Assembly (NCBI GenBank): GCA_913056495.1 | Contig: CAJXMO010000018.1 | Coordinates: forward strand, 1 to 64,000 | Length of the DNA: 64,000 nt | Source of the DNA: an uncultured Alteromonadaceae bacterium | GTDB lineage: Bacteria > Pseudomonadota > Gammaproteobacteria > Enterobacterales > Alteromonadaceae | Reading direction: 5' to 3' | Shown here: positions 9,991 to 20,300 of the stretch, in pieces | Position numbering within the stretch: position 1 is the stretch's first letter | How the letters are laid out: every line of letters starts with the position of its first letter | Program-made: the position numbers and the translations under genes | Notes under the pieces: generated by a model | Told to the model about the DNA's origin: nothing | Database searches by the model: none | The model's input: the letters and a program-made list of their open reading frames with translations, nothing else

Positions 9991-10323
9991 TGATTATCCT
10001 TTTACAAAATAGGAGATAAATAATTTTCGCTGATATTGCCTCATTTTTGTTTGGGGCTCAACAATTGTTTAGTTGCTATCCAATCGTTATAAGTTAAAAG
10101 CATACCTTTAAACATCACAAATACCTAAATAGGTGATTTAAAATTAAAAGCCAACTGTAAGCTTACATGGTCGTACTTTCAGCATTTTTGTGAAAATGAT
10201 CACGCCACCTGCTATCTTGAATTAGAAAATAATCAAGTTTGATTTTGTACAGCAGAGAGGCACTCAGACCAAGAGGCCTTGCGAGCAACGCATAAAATTG
10301 ATTCTACGCTATGCTTGAGTTAT
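9991..10323. other. Intergenic region upstream of serC, no gene seen
   Basis: This 333-base stretch holds the serC ribosome-binding site (minus strand) and presumably its promoter, though no convincing -10/-35 pair stands out. A short palindrome ACCTAAATAGGT lies at 10123-10134. No ORF or RNA gene could be supported. Confidence 0.5.
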
Positions 10324-10848
10324 TTAGTTTTTATCTTCGCGGCTGGTTTGCCTTTTTTGCCAGTTTTTACGGACAGAGATACGCCATAAAATGGTCATCA
10401 AAAAATAGCCAACAATAGAGAAGAAGGTCGCACAGATAAAACAACCGAGTAACAGAGCTGGCCCGATTGTTGACATACTTTGCAGCAACCATTCTGCACT
10501 GAGCTGAAATTGAAAATCTAATGGCTCAATGCCAAGCACGGTTGCCCCTAATAAATAACAACCAAAAAATATAGGTGGAATTGTAACCGGGTTGGTCAAC
10601 CATACAATGACAACAGACAGAGGTAAATTAACTCTGAACAGGATGGCACCAGCAGCAGATAGCCACATCTGAAAAGGGACCGGCATAAAAGCATTAAATA
10701 AACCAAGTGCGAATGCGCCAGCGACCGATTTTCGATTCAGGTGCCAGAGGTTAGGATCATGCAATAAAGTGCCAAATATTTTTAGGGACTTTTGGCTTTT
10801 AATTTTGTGATGATCTGGTAAACATCGCTGTATTAATTTTTTAGGCAT
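10324..10848 (-). CDS. DUF2062 family inner-membrane protein
   Basis: A 174-aa protein of the DUF2062 family (PF09835). The N-terminal part is soluble and basic. The conserved block AGAFALGLFNAFMPVPFQMW is followed by hydrophobic segments near residues 75-105 and 130-160, and by the family-typical WLTNPVTIPPIFF. The C-terminus is basic and probably cytoplasmic. The function of the family is not known. It is divergent from comEC with only 35 bases between the starts, so the two promoters must overlap. Confidence 0.85.
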   Translation of the reverse strand: MPKKLIQRCLPDHHKIKSQKSLKIFGTLLHDPNLWHLNRKSVAGAFALGLFNAFMPVPFQMWLSAAGAILFRVNLPLSVVIVWLTNPVTIPPIFFGCYLLGATVLGIEPLDFQFQLSAEWLLQSMSTIGPALLLGCFICATFFSIVGYFLMTILWRISVRKNWQKRQTSREDKN

Positions 10849-10883
10849 ACAGTCATTACTAATATAAAAGTTAGGTTAAACAC

Positions 10884-13292
10884 ATGGAAGCGTTGTTTAT
10901 TTCTTTTATCGGTGGCAATTTAATTGCAAACATTTTTCCGACTTTACTCTCGGTAAATGAATGCTTTGTGACAATTGGACTGGTTCTAATCTTAATTGCG
11001 TTAAAACAATATGCGCTTGCCACAGGTTTGCTTGGTTTTGTCTCTGTATCTTTAGCTATGACAGCGTATACACCCTGGCAACCAAGTTATACCGATGTGG
11101 GCAAAGATATTAGCATAATAGGACGAGTCAGCACACTAGTTAAATTAGAAAAAGCACAAATAAGGTTTAATTTTAAACTGGATTGTCTTAAATCTACTGA
11201 ACTTAATTCAGATAAAGCGACTTTAATGGCATCGTCTGATTGTTCATCAGTTAGTTCATCAGACTATACCGGGTTGGCTTTGCCGGCTTTAGTCAGATTA
11301 AGCTGGTATCAACCAGAGTTCAGCGTTAAACAAGGGGACCTGTTAAAACTAACTGTCAGGCTAAAGCCGCCGTATGGACTGCATAATGAAGCTGGATTTG
11401 ATTATCAAAAGTGGTTAATTAGCGAAGGCATAGTTGCAACCGGCTATATAAAACAGGCCGAGCGGTTAAAAAGCAATATGGCTTTGCGACAAAAACTTTA
11501 TGATTATTATCAACTGAACCTCGCTCAGTATGAATTTCACGATTTGTTAATTGGTTTGATACTGGGTGAGCGCAATCTGATGTCGGATCAACGCTGGCAA
11601 GTGCTTAAGCAAACCGGGACAGCTCATCTACTGGCGGTTTCAGGTTTACATCTGGGCTTAGTTTTTGCGTTTAGTTGGCTTATTTTTAAACTGGCTTTGC
11701 GGCCATTTTCGACTCTATTTAAGTTGAATCTGGAATCCGCTAATCTGCTCGGAGCACTGATAGTAACCTGGCTGTTTTGCAGTCTAACCGGCTTTGCGCT
11801 GGCGGCTACCCGAGCTGCCATTTTTTTAACTGCATTTAGTTTATTTAATATTTTTAGCTTGCATGTCGCAATTCGGTTCAGGTTTGTATTTGCAACCAGT
11901 CTGGTTTTATTATTATTTCCGTTAAGCGCTTTATCCGTCTCGTTTTGGTTATCATTTTCTGCTGCGGCTAGCATTATGTTTTTAATATGGTGTTTTAAGT
12001 GGCATCTTAGGTTTAAATCCTTTTCTTCTGTTAAACAGTTTATGGTGCTTCAACTGCTTTTAACTTTTCTGCTGATCCCGGTACAACTCATTTATTTTCA
12101 GCATTTACCTGTCTTGAGCCTATTTGCTAATTTGCTTGCCATTCCGATTATCAGCCTTTGGGTTTTACCTGTTACTTTGCTGGCTGCGCTCTTTAATTTG
12201 GGGCCGCAATGGACTATTCAACTGTCGTTTCTATTATTTGATGTTGCAAATACGGGTCTTGAGGTGTTGTGGACATGGTTACTTTTTCTGGCTGAATTTG
12301 ATTTTGCCTATTTGGCATTTTCAAATTTTTGGTTAGTGATTTTAGCATTTAGCCTCTTGTCTTGTGGCTTTTTAGTTTATCTATATCAAATTAAACGTTT
12401 TATGTTGGCTTTACTTTTTACGTTAGTCGCCATTTGTATTGTTATTTCGCCTCAACTTAATCAGAATAAATCGGACTGGCAAGTCGATATTTTAGATGTC
12501 GGGCAGGGACTTGCAATAATAATAACCCGCCATCAAGAATCTGTATTGTATGATACCGGGGATGCTTATCAAACCGGCTTTAATTTATTTGAAGCGGCTG
12601 TTGAACCGGTTCTGACGGCTAGATCAAGCCAGCTTAAGGGAGTGGTTATAAGTCATTCGGATAAGGATCATTCCGGTGGCATCCAGTATATTAAAGACCA
12701 TTATCCTGACCTTACAATATGGCAAACTCAAACTGGATGTCAGTTATTTGCTGATAAAGACTATCTGGGGTTGAATTGGCGTCATTTACCCACTTCCGAC
12801 GGTTTTAACAAAAAACTGAATAAAGCAGAGGCCGACAGCAATAATTTGGCAAACCGTTTCAATAAAAATAACAATGCTTCTTGTGTATTCAGAGTCGACG
12901 ACGGAGCATTTTCTGTGCTATTGACCGGAGATATCGAAGTTGAGGCCGAGTCTTATTTACTTGAACATTATGCCGAGCAAATCCGTTCGGATGTGTTGAT
13001 CGTGCCGCATCATGGCAGTGCCACTTCATCAAGTCAGCTTTTTATTGAAAAGGTTTCGCCGCGACTTGCCGTGAATAGCAGTGGCCTGTTTAATCGCTTT
13101 TCTCATCCACATCCGGATGTAATAGCCAGATATAAGCATTTAGATATTCCTTTTATAAATACCGCATCAGAAGGCCAGATTAAACTTTTGTTTACAGATA
13201 ATGAGTTTGAGCTAATGACACATAGCCGCTCATTTTATCTACCTTGGCACAGTAAAATTATTAAAGATGATCTTTCTTGGTTAAGCGATTAG
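10884..13292 (+). CDS. comEC: DNA uptake channel protein ComEC/Rec2
   Basis: An 802-aa polytopic membrane protein that moves single-stranded DNA across the inner membrane during natural transformation. The N-terminal part has two hydrophobic segments and a soluble OB-like region. The central Competence domain (about 215-500) begins with LIGLILGERNLM and contains HLLAVSGLHLG. The C-terminal metallo-beta-lactamase-like domain (about 530-760) has ILDVGQGLAIII, SHSDKDHSGG and VPHHGSATSSS. Length and domain order are normal. It is directly upstream of msbA, as in E. coli (ycaI-msbA-lpxK). Confidence 0.95.
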   Translation: MEALFISFIGGNLIANIFPTLLSVNECFVTIGLVLILIALKQYALATGLLGFVSVSLAMTAYTPWQPSYTDVGKDISIIGRVSTLVKLEKAQIRFNFKLDCLKSTELNSDKATLMASSDCSSVSSSDYTGLALPALVRLSWYQPEFSVKQGDLLKLTVRLKPPYGLHNEAGFDYQKWLISEGIVATGYIKQAERLKSNMALRQKLYDYYQLNLAQYEFHDLLIGLILGERNLMSDQRWQVLKQTGTAHLLAVSGLHLGLVFAFSWLIFKLALRPFSTLFKLNLESANLLGALIVTWLFCSLTGFALAATRAAIFLTAFSLFNIFSLHVAIRFRFVFATSLVLLLFPLSALSVSFWLSFSAAASIMFLIWCFKWHLRFKSFSSVKQFMVLQLLLTFLLIPVQLIYFQHLPVLSLFANLLAIPIISLWVLPVTLLAALFNLGPQWTIQLSFLLFDVANTGLEVLWTWLLFLAEFDFAYLAFSNFWLVILAFSLLSCGFLVYLYQIKRFMLALLFTLVAICIVISPQLNQNKSDWQVDILDVGQGLAIIITRHQESVLYDTGDAYQTGFNLFEAAVEPVLTARSSQLKGVVISHSDKDHSGGIQYIKDHYPDLTIWQTQTGCQLFADKDYLGLNWRHLPTSDGFNKKLNKAEADSNNLANRFNKNNNASCVFRVDDGAFSVLLTGDIEVEAESYLLEHYAEQIRSDVLIVPHHGSATSSSQLFIEKVSPRLAVNSSGLFNRFSHPHPDVIARYKHLDIPFINTASEGQIKLLFTDNEFELMTHSRSFYLPWHSKIIKDDLSWLSD

Positions 13293-13338
13293 AATAGCGC
13301 GTCTTTTCCCAAAATCGATTAAAAGAATTTGCTGAATT

Positions 13339-15108
13339 ATGAAGCCAAAATATTCTCCTCCTCCGGTCGCTCCTGAATCAACCGGACCTTTATTTAAGCG
13401 TTTATTGAAATACGTAAAAAATTACCGGCTTGGGTTTGTATTAGCGGTAGCGGGCATGGTGTCTTATTCAGCTATAGATGCCTTTTTCTTTTCTCAAATC
13501 CAAAACTTTATTGATAATGGTTTAACAGAAAAAAACAGTGAATTACTGTTTTATATGGGCTTAGCTATCCCTTTTATTTTCATTACCCGGGGCATTGCTA
13601 ATTTTCTGGCGACCTATAGTTTAAGCTGGGTTGGAACCCATGTAGTTAATGAACTTAGACAGGATGTTTTTAATCACTTGATTAAAGTTCCGGTTGCATT
13701 TCATGACCAGAATTCCACCGGTGATCTGATTGCTAAAATTACTTATGATATTGAGCAAGTGCAGGCCGCTTCCAGTAAAGCCTTGATGACATTGGTTAGA
13801 GAAGGCGCTTTTGTCATCGGCCTGTTGGTGGTGATGTTTTATCTAAGCTGGCAGCTTTCACTGGTATTTCTGGTGATTGGTCCTGTGGTCGGCGTGGTTG
13901 TAAAACATGTCAGTCGTCGTTTTCGCATGGTCAGTAAGCGCATCCAAAAGGCCATGGGTAATGTAACCTCGGTTTCAGAACAAATGTTAAATGGCCATAA
14001 GGTTGTAGTCATGCATGGTGCGCAGGGCATTGAGCAACAAAAATTTGCGCATATAACAGGAAAAACCCGTCAACAACAGATGAAACTGGTCAGTACGCGT
14101 GCTTTGAGTGTATCCGCAATTCAAATTATTGCATCGCTTGCATTAGCTGCGGTTTTATTGATAGCCAGTAACCCGAGTTTTTTAGAAAGCCTGAGTACAG
14201 GTGCGTTTACCACTGTCCTAACCTGCATGATGACCTTATTGCGTCCGCTTAAACTTTTGACCACAGTCAATAGTGAATTTCAAAAAGGTATGGCAGCTTG
14301 TGCGAGTGTTTTTGAACTATTAGACGAAGCCGCTGAAGATGACTGTGGTGACAAAGAAATTGAGCGAATAAAAGGTAAAATAGAATTTAAACAACTTAAC
14401 TTTACTTATCTGGGCAAAGAACAGCCTACACTCAAAGACATTAATTTAACGATAGAGCCAGGTACAACCGTTGCTTTAGTCGGTAAATCAGGAAGTGGTA
14501 AATCAACACTAACCAACTTGCTAACCCGCTTTTATGAATATGATTCAGGTGAAATTAAACTGGATGATATTCCGATTAAATCTTTGCGCTTAGCCTCTTT
14601 GCGTAATCAGTTTGCGATGGTCTCACAACATGTCATCTTATTTAACGATACGATTGCGAATAACATAGCCTACGGCATGTTAGACAAGGTGAGTCGTGAA
14701 GATATTGAAGCAGCAGCAAAAGCCGGTTATGTGACAGATTTTACCGATAGTATGCCACTTGGGCTGGACACTCAGATTGGTGAAAACGGCATGAATCTCT
14801 CTGGGGGACAGCGTCAGAGAATTACAATCGCAAGAGCGATTTTACGAGATGCACCTGTATTGATTCTGGATGAAGCAACATCGGCGCTGGATACGGAATC
14901 AGAGAAACAAATCCAAACGGCAATTGAAAGCTTAAGTCAGAATAAAACCGTGATTGTTGTCGCCCACAGACTTTCAACCATAGAAAATGCAGATAAAATT
15001 GTGGTCATGGATAAGGGTGAAATTGTTGAAGCGGGCACGCATCAGACGTTGCTTGCACATAATGGGGTTTACCGCCAAATTTATGATATTCAATTCGTAG
15101 GTCATTAA
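13339..15108 (+). CDS. msbA: Lipid A export ABC transporter MsbA
   Basis: A 589-aa half-transporter acting as a homodimer that flips lipid A-core across the inner membrane. Six membrane segments (about 30-320) precede the ATPase domain. Walker A is GKSGSGKST, the signature is LSGGQRQR, Walker B is LILDEATSALD and the switch His is in VVAHRLST. Length matches E. coli MsbA (582 aa). It overlaps lpxK by one base, giving a coupled lipid A export/kinase pair. Confidence 0.97.
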   Translation: MKPKYSPPPVAPESTGPLFKRLLKYVKNYRLGFVLAVAGMVSYSAIDAFFFSQIQNFIDNGLTEKNSELLFYMGLAIPFIFITRGIANFLATYSLSWVGTHVVNELRQDVFNHLIKVPVAFHDQNSTGDLIAKITYDIEQVQAASSKALMTLVREGAFVIGLLVVMFYLSWQLSLVFLVIGPVVGVVVKHVSRRFRMVSKRIQKAMGNVTSVSEQMLNGHKVVVMHGAQGIEQQKFAHITGKTRQQQMKLVSTRALSVSAIQIIASLALAAVLLIASNPSFLESLSTGAFTTVLTCMMTLLRPLKLLTTVNSEFQKGMAACASVFELLDEAAEDDCGDKEIERIKGKIEFKQLNFTYLGKEQPTLKDINLTIEPGTTVALVGKSGSGKSTLTNLLTRFYEYDSGEIKLDDIPIKSLRLASLRNQFAMVSQHVILFNDTIANNIAYGMLDKVSREDIEAAAKAGYVTDFTDSMPLGLDTQIGENGMNLSGGQRQRITIARAILRDAPVLILDEATSALDTESEKQIQTAIESLSQNKTVIVVAHRLSTIENADKIVVMDKGEIVEAGTHQTLLAHNGVYRQIYDIQFVGH

Positions 15109-16097
15109 TGAACTGGTTTGAACGGGGTTGGTACCGCCAGCATAATTGGATTTATTTATTGGCGCCACTGAGTTTAGTTTTTTGGTTTTTGTCTTTATTA
15201 AGGCGCGGATTATTTAAACTCGGGTTAAAGCAAAGCCATCAATTAAAGGTGCCCGTCATTGTTGTTGGCAATATTACTGTGGGCGGAACCGGCAAAACCC
15301 CTTTTGTGGTTTGGCTGGTCGAACAGTTAAAGCAACAAGGCTTTAAACCTGGCGTTATTAACCGTGGCTATGGAAGTCAGTTGGGTAACAAAAATAAACT
15401 TATTGAAGCGTCTGATCTTGCCGCTTTTGTTGGTGATGAAGCTAAACTGATTTATCAGAACGCACATGTGCCTGTCGCTGTGGGCACAGACAGGATTAAA
15501 AGTGCGGCGCTTCTGACTGAAGCCGGCTGTAATATTCTGGTGTGCGATGATGGTTTGCAACATTATAAATTAAAACGCGACCTTGAAATTATTCTGATTG
15601 ACGGTAGTCGTGGATTGGGCAACCAGTGTTTATTGCCAGCCGGCCCGCTGAGAGAAGGTAAATGGCGCTTAAAAACCACTGACCTAGTCATTCAAAATGG
15701 CGCACAGCAAAATCCATACAGCGCGTTTCATTTTACTACTCACGCCTTGTCACCTGTGCCGGTGGATAAGCAAAGCAAACAGGAGTTTGACCTGCATCAG
15801 GCCTATTATGCAGTGTGTGGAATCGGCAACCCTCAAAGGTTTTATCAGACTTTGGCGGATAAAAAAATTCAGCTGCTTGAAAAATATAGTTTTATCGACC
15901 ATCATCAATTTACACTGTCAGACTTTTCGAATTTCCAAAATTCGGGCGTCATTATGACCGAAAAAGACGCAGTAAAATGTGAGCCATTCGCTCAGAAGAA
16001 TTGGTGGTACTTGCCGATAACAATAAAACCAGATGCAGCGTTTATCCAATTATTGCAAAAACAGCTAACTAAAATTCGGAATCAATATGGTCTTTGA
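15108..16097 (+). CDS. lpxK: Tetraacyldisaccharide 4'-kinase
   Basis: A 329-aa membrane-associated kinase that phosphorylates the 4' position of the lipid A disaccharide. An N-terminal hydrophobic segment ([20 protein letters not shown]) anchors it. The P-loop-like motif [14 protein letters not shown] is at about residues 51-64, followed by INRGYGS, GDEAKLI and DDGLQHYKL (catalytic Asp). It overlaps msbA by one base and the next gene by 11 bases. Confidence 0.97.
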   Translation: MNWFERGWYRQHNWIYLLAPLSLVFWFLSLLRRGLFKLGLKQSHQLKVPVIVVGNITVGGTGKTPFVVWLVEQLKQQGFKPGVINRGYGSQLGNKNKLIEASDLAAFVGDEAKLIYQNAHVPVAVGTDRIKSAALLTEAGCNILVCDDGLQHYKLKRDLEIILIDGSRGLGNQCLLPAGPLREGKWRLKTTDLVIQNGAQQNPYSAFHFTTHALSPVPVDKQSKQEFDLHQAYYAVCGIGNPQRFYQTLADKKIQLLEKYSFIDHHQFTLSDFSNFQNSGVIMTEKDAVKCEPFAQKNWWYLPITIKPDAAFIQLLQKQLTKIRNQYGL

Positions 16098-16275
16098 CAA
16101 AAAATTACTTGAAATAATTGCCTGCCCTAATTGTAAAGGAAAGCTTGAATATCATGCTGAACTTTCAGAGCTTTGGTGTCGTGCTGAGCGACTTGCTTAT
16201 CCGGTTAAAGAGGGCATACCTGTATTGCTGGAGCCGCAAGCCAGAACGCTCGAGTTGGAAGAGGTGGAGAAATGA
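16087..16275 (+). CDS. ycaR: Trm112-family small zinc-binding protein (YcaR-like)
   Basis: A 62-aa protein of the Trm112/UPF0434 family (PF03966). It begins [18 protein letters not shown] with a CxxC pair (Cys13 and Cys16) and ends with [16 protein letters not shown], both typical. In E. coli the homologue YcaR also sits between lpxK and kdsB; eukaryotic Trm112 activates methyltransferases, but the bacterial role is unclear. It overlaps lpxK by 11 bases and kdsB by 4 (ATGA). Confidence 0.92.
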   Translation: MVFDKKLLEIIACPNCKGKLEYHAELSELWCRAERLAYPVKEGIPVLLEPQARTLELEEVEK

Positions 16276-17036
16276 GTTATACAATTGTTATTCCGGCGCG
16301 TTTTGCCTCAACCCGTTTTCCGGGTAAACCCTTGGTTGAAATTATGGGTAAAACCATGTTGCATCGGGTTTATAAACAGTGCCAAAAAACCAAAGCTAAT
16401 CGCATTGTAATTGCGACAGATGAAGACAAAATAGCTAAAGAAGCCAAAAAGATTGGCGCTGATGTTTGCATGACAAGTGAAGCGCATCAGTCAGGCACAG
16501 CCCGAATTGGTGAAGTGATACAAACACTCGGTTTAAAGGATGATGAAATCGTCGTTAATGTGCAGGGAGATGAGCCATTTATTCCAAGTGCAATCATAGA
16601 TCAGGTTGCCAGCAATATGGCTTTATATACAGAAGCAGAAATGGCTACTTTGGCTGTACCTATCGAAGCAGTAGACGAAATATTTAATAAAAATGCAGTT
16701 AAAGTGGTAACGGATAAAAATGGGTATGCACTTTATTTTAGTCGTGCACCAATTCCTTACGACAGAGATGAGTTTTCTAAAGAAACGATAAAAACCATTA
16801 GCCCCAATTATTTACGACATGTAGGTTTATATGCCTATCGTGCTGCTTTTGTTCGTCAGTACCTTAACTGGCCAGCTTCACCACTTGAAGAAATAGAATC
16901 TTTAGAACAGTTAAGAGTATTGTGGCATGGTGAAAAAATTCATGTTGGTATTGCAAATGAAAACCCCCCGGCAGGCATAGATACACCTGAAGACCTTGAA
17001 CAAGCTATTAAATATTTGAAAAGCAAAAAGAAGTAA
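16272..17036 (+). CDS. kdsB: 3-deoxy-manno-octulosonate cytidylyltransferase
   Basis: A 254-aa enzyme that activates Kdo with CTP to CMP-Kdo for the LPS inner core. The nucleotide-binding start [19 protein letters not shown] and the motifs [26 protein letters not shown] and [14 protein letters not shown] are conserved. Length matches the E. coli enzyme (248 aa). It overlaps the Trm112-like gene and is followed after 5 bases by the DUF1244 gene. Confidence 0.97.
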   Translation: MSYTIVIPARFASTRFPGKPLVEIMGKTMLHRVYKQCQKTKANRIVIATDEDKIAKEAKKIGADVCMTSEAHQSGTARIGEVIQTLGLKDDEIVVNVQGDEPFIPSAIIDQVASNMALYTEAEMATLAVPIEAVDEIFNKNAVKVVTDKNGYALYFSRAPIPYDRDEFSKETIKTISPNYLRHVGLYAYRAAFVRQYLNWPASPLEEIESLEQLRVLWHGEKIHVGIANENPPAGIDTPEDLEQAIKYLKSKKK

Positions 17037-17041
17037 ACCTG

Positions 17042-17335
17042 ATGACTGATAAACAAGATAAAATTGAAGCCGCAGTATTGAGACGATTGTTGGCTCATCT
17101 GGATGAGAACAAACAAGTCCAGAATATAGAGTTAATGAATTTAGCAAATTTTTGCCGTAATTGCCTGGCAAAATGGTACAGTGCGGAAGCCAAAGCTCAA
17201 GGAGAAGAGGTTGATTACGAGCAAGCACGTGAAATTATTTATGGTATGCCGTATAGTGAATGGAAAGAAAAATATCAAAAACCAGCAACGGCTGAGCAAT
17301 TAGCTCAGTTTGAGAAAAATAATAAATCAAAATAA
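17042..17335 (+). CDS. DUF1244 family protein
   Basis: A 97-aa protein of the DUF1244 family (PF06844), common in proteobacteria and often near kdsB. The conserved core AVLRRLLAHLDENKQVQNIE, NLANFCRNCLAKWY and YEQAREIIYGMPYSEWKEKY is intact. It is small, soluble and helical, with a CRNC cysteine pair. No biochemical function is established. The 5-base spacing puts it in the lipid A/Kdo operon. Confidence 0.88.
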   Translation: MTDKQDKIEAAVLRRLLAHLDENKQVQNIELMNLANFCRNCLAKWYSAEAKAQGEEVDYEQAREIIYGMPYSEWKEKYQKPATAEQLAQFEKNNKSK

Positions 17336-17386
17336 TGTCAATCTCTGGCTGCAGTTGCACTAGTTGACTTTTGATAAGGAAATTAC

Positions 17387-20300
17387 ATGCAATCAATAAG
17401 ACTGCTCATATCGGGCATTCTGCTGTATTTAAGTGTATTTAACCTTCACAGTGAAGAACAGTCTGACGGTCTTAACACTTTTCCGTCAATTGAACTGACT
17501 CAACTGGACAGCCAGGATTTATTCGCATCACAGCAATTTTTCCAGTCGAAAGCCGGGTTTCCGGATACTTCAGTATTAACAGAAGCTGGATTAGCCAATT
17601 GGCTTTCTCAACTCACTTCGCATGATAAAATTCAATTTGACGGTGACACAATCTGGAGTGTGCACAGGTTGTCCAATAATTCTCAATTAAAAGAATGGAC
17701 AGCCTACGTTTATGGTTCGGCGGTTGAATATATAGATTTTAAACTATACCCAATTGGGGCGCAGGACGATGATACAGGCGTGCAATCATCAACCACGGGT
17801 TATTTTGCTGATCACGATATTCCTTATCACTATACCTCGACATTTTCACTCGAGCCCAATCAGGACTATTTATTAGTTGCCCGTTTATCGAGCGAATTCT
17901 TTTTTGCGCCCCTCAAGTTGCAATTTAAACCAACAGATGAGTTTGTTAATCAGTTTAAGCTGGAAAATGCAATCATACTCTTATGTTTTGGTATAGGTTT
18001 AGCACTCGCTTTATATAATTTATTTATCTTTCTCGGTTCTAGAGATAAAGCTTATTTATATTATGCGTTGTTTTCGTTTAGTTGGATTTGGGGGTGGGGC
18101 CATACTTTTAATTTACCTGAAGAATGGTTTGGTATTCGTACGCCTGAATTTTTAATGACGGGGTTTGTTTTATTACCCTTATTTAATGCTCTGTTTTTTA
18201 TTAAATTTTTACAGGTTAAAAAGACAAACCCGATTCTCTCTAAAGTGGGGTTATGGGTCGGAATTATCTGTCTGGCCGGTGTACCGGTTGCAATTGAATC
18301 ACCCGCATACGGCTTAATTTTAGCTTCGCTTGGCACGGGTGGCATGCTGATTGTTGGTTTTACACTGGGCGTTAAAAAGTTGATCGGTGGTTTTAAACCG
18401 GCAAAATATTTTCTGCTGGCCTATATTATGCTGTTTACCCCGAATATGGTGGGTAACTTAATGAATGTAGGCATTATCCCGAGCATGAATGTGAATATCT
18501 ATTTACTCGGTTTAATTGGCAGTATGCTCGATGGTTTATTGCTTGCATTTGCGATGGCAGATAATGTTCGTCTGTTAAATAAAAAGAACATTGAGCTGAA
18601 CGAAAACCTGGAAGAAAAAATTGCTCAGCGCACCGAAAAGCTCGAAAAAACGACACAAGAGTTGCGAGAAGCCAGCCAGGCGAAGAGTCGTTTTCTGGCA
18701 CAAATGAGCCATGAAATCAGAACACCTATGAATGCGGTCATCGGTTTGAGTCAACTCGCTTTGCGAACGCCGCTTAATTTTGAACAGAAAGATTATGTTA
18801 CTAAGATTGCCAGTTCTGCTGATATTTTACTCGGGATTATCAATGATGTACTGGATTATTCTAAAATAGAAGCAGGCAAACTGAATGTTGAAACGGTTAA
18901 TTTTGGTTTGGCTAAATGTATCGAACGCGCCGTTAATCTATGTTCTTTAAAGGCAGATACCAAACATATAGAGCTCATTTTGGATGTTCAGCCTAATGTC
19001 CCTAAGTTTATCGAATCAGATCCGCTCAGGCTTCAGCAAATCCTGGTAAATATTATTTCAAATGCGGTTAAATTTACCGAATTTGGCCATGTCAGTATTC
19101 GGGTGAGTGCAAAAAAACAGGGCAATAATGAATATAAAATTGAGTTTGCGATTGTTGATACGGGTATAGGTATGAATAAAGAACAGGTCGATCGCCTGTT
19201 CACCTCTTTTACTCAGGCCGACAATACGATTACCCGAAAATATGGTGGCACGGGTTTAGGGCTTGCCATCAGTAAACAGCTCATTGAACTATTGGGCGGC
19301 ACCATTTGGGTGAATAGTAAACCGGGCGTTGGCAGTGCATTTCATTTTAATATTCAGGCCAAAGCGACTCAACAAACAACCGAGTCTACTCAGTTAACCA
19401 TTCAAGGCCGACCTCTGCACATTTTGATTGTAGATGATAACAAGGTTGCCTGCGATGTGATTGCAGACCTCTTTAAGCGCCATAATGCTGTGATTAAAAT
19501 AGCCAGAACCGGGATAGAAGCAATTAATGAATTGCAACAGGCTATTTTAAATAAATTTCAGTATGATTTGGTTGTGATGGACTGGAAAATGCCTGAGATG
19601 GATGGCATTCAGGCCGCGCAGATGATCAAGCAGGAATTAAATTTGGCCCATTTGCCGGCCATTTTAATGGTTTCTGCTTATGACAAAGATGAAGCTAAAA
19701 AGCTGGGTAAAGAAGCTGGAATCGATGGATTTATTGAAAAGCCGGTTAATGAGTCAACCTTATTAAATGCGATGACTGAATGTCTGACTCTGGATATGGT
19801 TGAGCCGGAAGATAGTATTGATAAAGATGAAAAAGGTGATCTGGTTGATTTATCAAATATTAAACTTCTTTTGGTAGAGGATAATAAATTAAACCGACAA
19901 GTGGCCGCAGGATTTTTACGTCATACCGGGATCCAGATAGATGTAGCGGAAAATGGCATTCAGGCAATCGATAAAGTCCTGAATCAGGAATTTGATATTG
20001 TATTAATGGATATTCAAATGCCCGAGATGGATGGCTTGACCGCGACTAAAGAAATTCGTAGTAAAGAAAAATTTAAAGACTTACCCATTATTGCCATGAC
20101 GGCTCACGCAATGGAAGGGGATAAACAGCGCAGTTTGGATTCGGGGATGAATGGCCACCTGACTAAACCTGTTGATCCCAACGAGCTCTATCGCTGTATC
20201 TTAAAATGGATTAAAAAAGAAAAAATTAATCCAGTCGTTAATCATGATGTTCAGTCCGCTAAAGCGAATAACCTTGATGAGAAGCTTTCCAATTTACAAA

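Noticed and set aside
10000..10323. Possible tRNA or small RNA in the gap upstream of serC
   Set aside because: No cloverleaf, terminator or conserved RNA motif could be traced there.
11624..11974. 116-codon minus-strand frame inside comEC
   Set aside because: It mirrors the membrane helices of ComEC, and its composition is a by-product of hydrophobic codons.
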